Below, in pieces: positions 56,542-64,000 of a stretch of DNA of 64,000 nt. Source of the DNA: Heterohyrax brucei (taxonomy: Eukaryota > Chordata > Mammalia > Hyracoidea > Procaviidae); NCBI GenBank assembly GCA_028571685.1, contig CM053146.1, positions 110,087,431 through 110,151,430 of the forward strand. The letters are read 5' to 3'. The notes beneath the pieces were generated by a model. It was not told the origin of the DNA. It ran no database searches and saw only the letters and a list, made by a program, of their open reading frames with translations. Both the position numbers and the translations under genes were made by a program. Position 1 is the stretch's first letter, and each line of letters opens with the position of its first letter.

Positions 56542-57687
56542 GTGAGGCGCGCCACCCGCTTGCCCCGGCCCTCCTCGCCGGGCAGCGGGCGAGGGAGGCA
56601 GAGATCCTGGGGTGGCCCCACGAGAGGCCACCGCATAAGGGCGGCCCGGATCAGGGGCCTGATTCAGATTCAAGGGCTGGGGCCGCCGCTCGGTAGGGAG
56701 GCCGAGGGATGGCAGTGGACCCGGCTGGGATGTGTGAGCTGGGTGCGCGCCGCGATGCCGGGGGGGGGTGGCAGTGGCCGAGGTGGGTCCCCCTCCGGGC
56801 CCTGCCCGTCCTGGGTAACAAAGCCCCAGTGGCCTCTGTTAGGTGATGAGCGCGTGGGGGGGTTCCGGACGGGCGGGGCGGAGGAGCCGCCACCACCACT
56901 GCCGCCGCCTCCGCCGCCGCTGCTGTCGCTGGAGGGCGGGCGGATGTACGGGGCGGCAGGGCCCCCGGCGCGAAGCGCCTCGGCTCCTGTGGTCCGCTCG
57001 TTGCGGCGGCCGCCACCACCGACAACGGGGTCAGTGGAGAAGGGGCTGCGGGCAAGGAGCAGTCACTACGGCGCCCCGCTGCGGCCAAGGGGGCCGCGGG
57101 CGGGGACAGGTTAGGTGTCCCCGGAGCTGGAGTTAGGGGAATGGTCTGGCTAGAGAGACACGTGTGCTGGGAGGAGGCTTGGATTGTGGGGAATGGGTCG
57201 AAGAAGATGTGGCCCGCTCTCAGTTAATTTTGCAGGCTGGAAATTCCATCAGCTTTCCCAGGCACTACTTTAGGGAACAGAGGTGCTTGTGTAGTGAGAC
57301 CCTTCAGAGAAAGGAGTCCACCTTTTGACACTGCCTTAAATCCACGTTTTGGATACCAGCGACTATGGTCTTGATCTGTCTGTGGTGTTCCAGCGTAGTC
57401 GATGTATGCGAACTTAAAGAGGAATGAGGAAGAGCCTAAACAGTCATGTAATGGGTGATTGGCCACCGGTCGCTGCGGCCCTGTAAAACCATTGAAGGGT
57501 GCGTTTCACAGCCCTGTTTAAAGAATTTCTTGTAGGGAGAACCCTAAGATTTTGAAGTTATGTTTCACTCATGGGAGAGTAACTCCTGCACCCAAGTATA
57601 TTGCCATGTTGAAAGTTTTAGAGATTGGTTTGTTTTAAAGTGGGTATTATGACAGATCTTTTCAAGGATTTATTTCTCTTTTCCTAG

Positions 57688-57761
57688 GGTGTCTTTTATG
57701 AATAATCAAAAGCAGCAAAAGCCAACGCTATCAGGCCAGCGTTTTAAAACTAGAAAAAGAG
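57688..57761 (+). CDS. BZW1: BZW1 exon 2 with start codon
   Basis: Acceptor ttttcctag, donor gtacat. Ten 5'UTR bases precede ATG at 57698; then 21 codons [20 protein letters not shown] plus R and the first base of an Asp codon. Confidence 0.95.
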
Positions 57762-60700
57762 GTACATGTTTGTTTTAATGATCGCTCTTTGAACATCCTG
57801 AATATTTTGCATGTCTTGGTTTCTCTGGTATGTAAGTCCTTAGTACTAACACCTCAGGAGAAAATACCAGTTAGGACCTTGAATTTCTAGTTGACTGTCA
57901 TTTCACGTTTACATTTAGTATTTCTAAGACCTTCCAGAGCTGCCTTTAGTTTTGAATCTACATATTTCTAAGCAGATTAGTGAATGTCTTTTTTAGTGTC
58001 AGCTACTTAATGTTGACTGAGATAAAGTACCCTTTTAAAAAACATGTGAAGGCTATTTTCTCTAGCTAGCAGTTTCACTTAAGACAATGTTTTGTTTGAG
58101 TAAAAAAGATTAATTTGTAAAAAGAGCGTTCTTCACATGTTCAGCAATTTCACTCATGTTGTGTATATGTATCAGAAAAACAAGACTACTCGTGGAATTG
58201 GGCACACGTGATAATCGTAGTGTTTTCTGAAATTAAGTATTTGTGTCACAAATGTAGTAGAAACAGTATTAGCATTAGCTGTTGTATCATTGGGTGCTCA
58301 AGTGAACATAGGTAGTCTTACCAAGGGTAATCTTACCAAGGGCTTCATTTTTATTGTGTTTTAATATTAGTATCTTCAAAAATCTAATCTTTCAACATCT
58401 CTGAGTGAACATCTGAGAATAACATCAGCAGATTACATATTGCAATACTGTGTGTAATCCATGTTAAAATAAAAATTTTTAAAAACCCAGTGCTGTCGAG
58501 TGGAGTCAAGTGCAGTTCATCGTAACTCAAATGTCATAATTTGGAAATTATCTGTATTGAATCTGAAGCAAGGCTATGTCTGCAAAAGGGATGCACAGCT
58601 ATGTAAGATGTGGTGTCAAATGTATTTTCTGTTAGCCTTAATACTGTCCCAAAGCAGTGTTATCTGTTAAAAACCACAGATTAACCATATTTTACATGAC
58701 ATTTATGGGAATAAGAGAACTGGGATGACTAGTTATCAAAACTTTTTTTCTTTTTGTATAGTAGGTGGCATAAACTTGAGATTTATATCAAAAATCTTTT
58801 GCAGTCACTGACTGTGGACAAAAGCATATCCTCAGAGTATGGGGGTTACTGATATAATAGCAAGTAACTGTTAATTATTGCTAGCAACAAAGAGTGATGT
58901 CACTGATCAGTTCCAGATAAAGAGAACTTGTGTCCTCCTAGCTATTGATGAGTAGAGTTGTGAGTAGAGTGACTGGCTGCTCCTGATTTCCCTAGGACTC
59001 AGGGAGTGTGTAGGACATAGAATACTCAGTGCTGAAACCAATAAAGTCCTGGGCAAACAAGGAAGAATTGATCATGTCAGTGCTGGGTAACCAAGATGGA
59101 GAAACTGTTTCATGAAGTGAAGAGTGTATGAACGCGTTTCGGTTGCTTTTTTAGTTAGGCATGTGCCCAAGGCATTTTTCTTTGTAGTTGTTATTTAATA
59201 CTCACAACAACTTTTTAATATTGACATTGATCTTAATCTTCATTTTAACAGTAGGGAAGCTGAGGCTTCTCCAAGAAGAAGGCTAGTTGCTGAAAATCAG
59301 AAAGTAATCTGAATGTCAGTCAGACAGTTGGACACCAGAGCCTGTTCTTAACATACTACACAGTATGGCCTTATGATTACCTGATTTCTTTGAATAAGGG
59401 GATCAGAAGGTTATCATAAGGATTAAAGTAAAACACCTGGTACAGTTTCTGTCATATTGTTTTGTATTGGGTAATCACTAAATGAGTCATGTAAAAGAAA
59501 GTGATACAGTCATTCAGAGAAAAAGAACCAAGAGATCCAGTGTTTAGGCACAACTTCACTGAGGGATGAAACTTCACTTGAGGCTTGGGGGATAGCTTCA
59601 ATTTCAGAAAAGCCATGAGGCAATGGGAAAGGGCTCCATATAGAAATTGTCAAAGGCCACTTCATGGCCTTCACATTTAGCTCACTTAAAAGACTTCTTT
59701 GAAAAGGTGGTAGAAGAAAAACCAAACCCACTGCTGTCAAATGGATTCCAACTCATAGCGACCCTATAGAACAGAGTAGAACTCCCCCGTAAAGTTTTCA
59801 AGGAGTACCTGTCAGATTTGAACTGCCAACCTTCTGCTTAGCGGCCATAGCACTTGACCACTATGCCACCAGGGTTTCCAGGAGAAGAAAAGGCTCCATT
59901 GACTTCTGTGACTGGGTTTGTGCTACACCAGACGCTTGAATAGGAGGTGTATTTAGTCCACTGGTTTGTTTGCTTGTGTTGCTTGTGGGTCTTGGGCATT
60001 CTATCTGTGTGTTCTTTATTGCTAGCTACTAAAGGAAATTATGATGAATGTCACTGTAGCTTTAAAAAGGGATGGTCTCAGTGGTGTTTTAGTAAGCCTT
60101 TTAAAACTAAATGTTTTGGGTTTCTCTTTCCTCCCCAGATGAAAAAGAGAGGTTTGACCCTACTCAGTTTCAAGACTGTATTATTCAAGGCTTAACTGAA
60201 ACTGGTACTGATTTAGAAGCAGTAGCAAAGTTTCTTGATGCTTCTGGAGCAAAACTTGATTACCGTCGATATGCAGAAACACTCTTCGACATTCTGGTGG
60301 CCGGTGGAATGCTGGGTAAGTGTCTGAGGTTATCAAAATAGAGATTGGAGCTTTTGTTTTTATCCCCTTAGGCTTTTTGTTCGTCTACCCAAATCATATT
60401 AAATTAGCAGATTATCTTGCTCTGTCTAGTCTCATTTGACGTTTGTTACGAAACTTAATCCTTGGAGATGACTTCTCTGTGTGATTCATGAGTCCCTACA
60501 ACGTTCCTGGTCAGTGATTACCCACATCCAACCTGTATTTGAACACTCCTAGTTAATAGAGAAACCCCTACTGCCGTTCTGTCTAATAAGACACTGGCAT
60601 ACTGAAAACTAATTCTGCAGTGTTCAGTACAGTAGCCACTAGTCACATGTAGTTGTTGGATGCTTCGAATGTGGCTAGTCCAAAGTGAGAGGTGCTCCAA

Positions 60701-63700
60701 GTTCAAAATACACAGTGCATTTTAAACACGTAACAACTTTTTGTGTGTTGGTTACATTATGTTGGGTTAAAATACATTATTAAAATTCCACTGGTTGTTT
60801 TTTAATATGGCTTCTGTAAGATTTTTAAATTACATGACGGCACTTGGCTTTACGGGGCTCTCATTATATTTCCCTTGGGTGTTGCTACTCATTCCTGTCC
60901 TCGCTCTCAGTAGCTCGAGATATCTTTATGGAGTGTGATAACTTAGTTACATATGCATGGCTTTCTGAAATACTTGAAAATGTTTTCACAGTAACATCGT
61001 ATTGACCCTCACAGCCAAGTTAGGCTGAGATAAGAGATGCATTTATACATATTTAGAAGTGACTTGCAGTCAGAGTTGCTTAGTGATGGAACCAGGAACT
61101 TAAAATTCAGACTTTGTAATGCCTGATGGTGTAGTGGTTAAGCATTTGGCTGCTAACCAAAAGGTCAGCAACTCAAGTCCACCTGCCGCTCCTTGGAAAC
61201 CCTATGGGGAGTTCTGCTGTGTCCTGTTAGTGTCTCTCAAAATCAGGATCAATGCATTGATTTTTAATTTAGCTGAAAGTTGGCAGAGCATATTGGTTTC
61301 TCATTAAACAGTTAATACACATACTGTTTTTGGTGACAGTGGTTGCCAACCCCAACATGTCAACGGTCTCCCCTTTTGGACCTTGATTCCCCATTACAAG
61401 TTTCATATTCCCTCCTATCTTCTTGTCCTTGCTCCTGAGCTGGTTGGCCTATTTAGTCTCCTTGTATTTTACGGGCCTGTGTAATATTTGGCTGAACAGC
61501 AAACCTCAAGAGCAGTTTCAATACTGAGTTAACAGGGTGTCTAGGGGCTGCACTCATGGGATTTCTCCAGTCTCTATCAGGCCAGTAGGTCTGGTATTTT
61601 TTTAATAAATTAAGAGAATTTTTGCTTCCATTTTTATCCATTTCTATCTGAATTCTCTATTGTGATCCCTGTTTTTAGATTCACAATATTATTGTGTATA
61701 AGAATTTTTTTTCTTTTACAAACATTAGATAAGGAAATTTTCAAATGTATCCTAGAGGCAAAGTATAATGAGTTTTGACTGTAACCTAATTAATTGGTGA
61801 AGTACCCAGTCAACAGAGTTTTTTCCATTATGGAATGTTTGCTATCAGAACTAGCTCTGAACATCTCCACTTGAGTGACAGGTTTGGTGCTGTTGAGTGG
61901 TTAATGTAGTTAGTTTCCCTGGAGTGCTAAAGTGGATTCTTTTATTTATTTCTGTATAAATTGCTTCACTTCATGCATTTCAAACCAACCAGCCAGTCTT
62001 CCTGCTGACAAGTTGGCTTTGCTTTCAGTTCAATTCTTAGAATTTTATCATTTTTATTTTATAGTGAAAATCCTTCTAGAAATTAAGGTTTAATGATTAC
62101 TAATTAAAAACTGAAGTTTACTACAAATGTTTTGTAAAATATGTCTTAGCCCCAGGTGGTACACTGGCAGATGACATGATGCGTACAGATGTCTGTGTGT
62201 TTGCAGCACAAGAAGACCTAGAGACCATGCAAGCATTTGCTCAGGTAAATGGAATAGTACTTAATTATTTTTAGTTAGCTACTACTCATCTGATTAATAT
62301 TTAAGGAAAATTCTGCTTTAAAGAGATTGAAGTTAAAAATTAAAGGAATGTGATACTTCCACATTTTTTAATCTTCTGGTGTTGAACTGAAGTTTTAAGG
62401 ATGCTAATTAATGGTATGGTGTGATAAATTGGGAGCTTTGAAGTACTGAGGAAAACAGACTAGGAAAAAAATTAGCTCTCCTTTCTCTCTGGAATTACTG
62501 TATTTTTAAGAAAAATATCAAGCTGGAAAGGAAAATCAGTTCCCTATAGTGATTTCTGTAGTTGAAATATTTTTGTAACTTTTTAAAGGTAAATGAGTCG
62601 TAGGCAGATTAGCCTAACAATCACACTGTTCACTGTTGTGTTTTCATTACTGCAAGCAAGGAATTTAAATGCATCTAACTGATAATTATTATATGCCATG
62701 AGGGAATATAAAATAGTGTAATTACTTGTCAGTATCCCACAATGGGTAAATGAGTTGCATTTCATCAGTGATTAGTCTTTGCTTTGATGTACATGGTAAA
62801 AAATGTATTGGAGATGGGCATGAAAGTGTTAACAGCATTTGGTATATTGTAGTGTTCTGGGGTTGACAGGCTTTTCTCAAACTGATTTAAAAGATCATAA
62901 AACTATTACATCAAGTGGAAAAATTCACATCGTTGCTGTATTAGTGGCCCTGATCTCAGTTTTTAGAGGCCTGGCATCTGTGCATATATGAAGTTATTGT
63001 TAAATTTATTTAATATTCTTTCTAGGTTTTTAACAAGTTAATCAGGCGCTACAAATACCTGGAGAAGGGTTTTGAAGATGAAGTTAAAAAGGTATGAGGA
63101 GCAGTATGTTTTGTAGAAATAAAAAATTAAGGTCAGAGAGAGAAATCTTAAAAGATCTCATTTTCACCACAGATTTCTGGCATTTTTAGATATTTAGGTA
63201 GGCTGTCTTTGAAATGTAGTTTTGGAATATGTCAGTTCACTCATAGAGTATGTGTTTTTTATTTGCTGTACACACTTTCTTAGCTCTGTTTGAAAAGGGA
63301 AGGGCTCAAAATGAGATAAATGAGGTTAGTTTAGAGGGTTGAAGCCAAACACTTTAAGTCAGAGAAATGTAGCATGCTTGCTTTTTGAGTTCTATTCTGT
63401 TAGATATTATAATACATAGATTCACAGAAAATCTGGTAGAGTGACAGTAGTACCAAGTGCCAGGTACTGTTCTGATTCTGTTAATTGATTTTGTATTCAC
63501 AAAAACCCCGCAAGGCAGGATTTGTTATTCCACAGTTTATGTATGAAGAAACAGAGGCACAGAGCAGTTAAGTTGCCCAAGATCTTCACCCAGCTCTTAA
63601 GTGTTCCACCTGAGACATAAACCCACACTTCTAACCAATACAGTGTGTTTTCCAACATCTCTGATACTGCTTCAGTAACTCCCAACTGTATACTTTTACA

Positions 63701-63837
63701 GTTGCTGCTCTTCTTAAAGGGTTTTTCCGAGTCTGAGAGAAACAAGCTGGCTATGTTGACTGGTGTTCTTCTGGCTAATGGGACACTCAATGCATCCATT
63801 CTTAATAGCCTTTATAATGAGAATTTGGTTAAAGAAG
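57698..63837 (+). CDS. BZW1: BZW1 / eIF5-mimic protein 2, N-terminal 179 codons, 3' end outside window
   Basis: BZW1 (5MP2) is a cytosolic translation regulator whose C-terminal W2 (MIF4G-like HEAT) domain resembles eIF5 and which competes with eIF5 on the preinitiation complex to tune start-codon choice. Five coding exons in continuous phase give 179 codons of the roughly 419 expected. The product starts [20 protein letters not shown] and proceeds through [14 protein letters not shown], a [15 protein letters not shown] helix and [15 protein letters not shown]. As remembered, it is virtually identical to the human protein, as expected for this conserved gene. The W2 domain exons lie beyond 64000. 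Start choice: the first ATG in the exon after the CpG-island exon, giving the known N-terminus. Confidence 0.97.
57762..59710. other. BZW1 intron 2, largely repeat-poor
   Basis: AT-rich intron. A trace of a SINE tail (aaacccagtgctgtcgagtg) lies at 58483-58535. No other feature recognised. Confidence 0.5.
59721..59880 (-). repeat. AfroSINE in BZW1 intron 2, 9-bp duplication
   Basis: Antisense full copy flanked by AGAAGAAAA at 59712-59720 and 59883-59891. Confidence 0.9.
60139..60315 (+). CDS. BZW1: BZW1 exon 3
   Basis: Acceptor ctccccag, donor gtaagt. Reads [20 protein letters not shown], then [20 protein letters not shown] and [10 protein letters not shown], ending one base into an Ala codon. 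Confidence 0.97.
61122..61255 (+). repeat. AfroSINE in BZW1 intron 3
   Basis: Tgcctgatggtgtagtggtt to tctctcaaaatcaggatcaa. Confidence 0.88.
61258..61690 (-). mobile_element. Poly(A) retroelement 3' region (family A) in BZW1 intron 3
   Basis: Gcatattggtttctcattaa, gtgacagtggttgccaaccc and tgctcctgagctggttggcc match the 3675-3900 copy block for block. Confidence 0.6.
62150..62244 (+). CDS. BZW1: BZW1 exon 4
   Basis: Acceptor atgtcttag, donor gtaaat. Reads [20 protein letters not shown] then [12 protein letters not shown]. Confidence 0.97.
62245..63025. other. BZW1 intron 4, no recognised feature
   Basis: AT-rich intron without repeats I can name. Confidence 0.5.
63026..63091 (+). CDS. BZW1: BZW1 exon 5
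   Basis: Acceptor ttctttctag, donor gtatga. Twenty-two codons: [20 protein letters not shown] then KK. Confidence 0.96.
63446..63625 (-). repeat. MIR/L2-class ancient repeat in BZW1 intron 5
   Basis: Aagtgccaggtactgttctg, cacaaaaaccccgcaaggca, tgaagaaacagaggcacaga, agttgcccaagatcttcacc: a classic mammalian-wide repeat order. Confidence 0.7.
63702..63837 (+). CDS. BZW1: BZW1 exon 6
   Basis: Acceptor acttttacag, donor gtaagc. Starts [20 protein letters not shown] and ends [11 protein letters not shown] plus one base of the next codon. It is the last exon inside the window. Confidence 0.97.
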
Positions 63838-63975
63838 GTAAGCAACCTTTCTTTAGTAAAAGGTGGTCTTTACTTAGCTGATGATGGCTGGATAGGAGCG
63901 TGAAGGATGAATTGCTACAGAAATTATTGTGATGTCTGTGATAGGCTTAGTTTATCTACCATCCTTAAATTTGAT

Positions 63976-64000
63976 GGAGCCCTGGGGCACAGTGCTTAAG
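63976..64000 (+). repeat. AfroSINE start, cut by window edge
   Basis: Tggagccctggggcacagtg then cttaag is the 5' end of a sense copy. Confidence 0.75.

Larger units (their letters stand above)
55860..57150 (+). promoter_or_regulatory. BZW1: CpG-island promoter of BZW1
   Basis: The window switches abruptly from AT-rich repeats to about 1.3 kb of CpG-dense, repeat-free sequence immediately upstream of the first BZW1 coding exon. It contains ETS-like sites, a TCTCGCGA-type element, GC boxes, a CCG-rich tract at 56886-56930 and two possible first-exon donors. This is the normal promoter type of a broadly expressed gene. Long open frames across it on both strands are a by-product of high GC. Confidence 0.85.

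Noticed and set aside
56278-57114. 278-codon open frame across the CpG island, plus long minus-strand frames there
   Set aside because: High GC makes stops rare; the product is low-complexity Gly/Arg/Pro, both strands are open at once, and the frame covers a promoter and first exon.
1-64000. CRISPR arrays, operons, phage or other prokaryotic systems
   Set aside because: The window is plainly mammalian: spliced genes, AfroSINEs, LTRs and LINEs. The direct repeats found are SINE-derived, not spaced arrays.

Overview
This is a mammalian nuclear genome window from an afrotherian, most likely an elephant or close paenungulate relative. The main evidence is about fifty copies of the tRNA-derived AfroSINE family, whose forward copies carry a gtggtGCAgTGGTTAAG box, a GGTTCAAATCC box and a 3' tail of the form gggtcactatgagtcggaat. 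Fossils of an RTE/BovB-type LINE, which is also known from Afrotheria, share that tail. Everything found is ordinary vertebrate gene structure embedded in layered retrotransposons. There is no operon, CRISPR array or prokaryotic system.

Two protein genes are present, both on the + strand. The first is the 3' half of a multi-exon aldehyde oxidase gene (positions 1442-42370). Sixteen exons with canonical GT/AG borders keep one reading frame and encode about 631 residues, most of the molybdenum-cofactor domain, ending in a normal stop codon. Its place directly upstream of BZW1 matches AOX2 (AOX3L1/AOH3), the last member of the mammalian AOX cluster, which is a pseudogene in humans. The second is the 5' part of BZW1 (eIF5-mimic protein 2): a CpG-island promoter near 55.9-57.1 kb, a likely non-coding first exon ending at 56541, and five coding exons from the ATG at 57698 to 63837. 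These encode the first 179 codons, and the gene runs off the right edge.

Layout: 1-1441 is an AOX intron with MIR and SINE fragments. Positions 1442-31200 hold fifteen AOX exons separated by introns full of SINEs, LTRs and LINE pieces. Positions 31201-42316 are one 11.1-kb final intron rich in LTRs and SINEs. The last AOX exon lies at 42317-42370. Positions 42371-55850 are intergenic, with RTE LINE fossils, an L1 3' end and LTRs. From 55850 to 64000 comes the BZW1 promoter and 5' half.

The most informative structures are transposon archaeology that can be read directly from target-site duplications. Examples are a three-level nest (RTE LINE, then solo LTR, then poly(A) element) at 10.75-12.40 kb, an ERVK-like solo LTR with a 6-bp duplication in the last AOX intron, a 34-bp minisatellite grown inside a SINE at 32.1 kb, and SINEs inserted into SINEs. 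On the gene side, an unusual Gly-to-Cys change in the AOX cofactor domain and a possible second, TATA-containing promoter and first exon for BZW1 deserve checking. Exon numbers, family names and paralogue assignment are inferences from remembered family knowledge, because no database search was possible.
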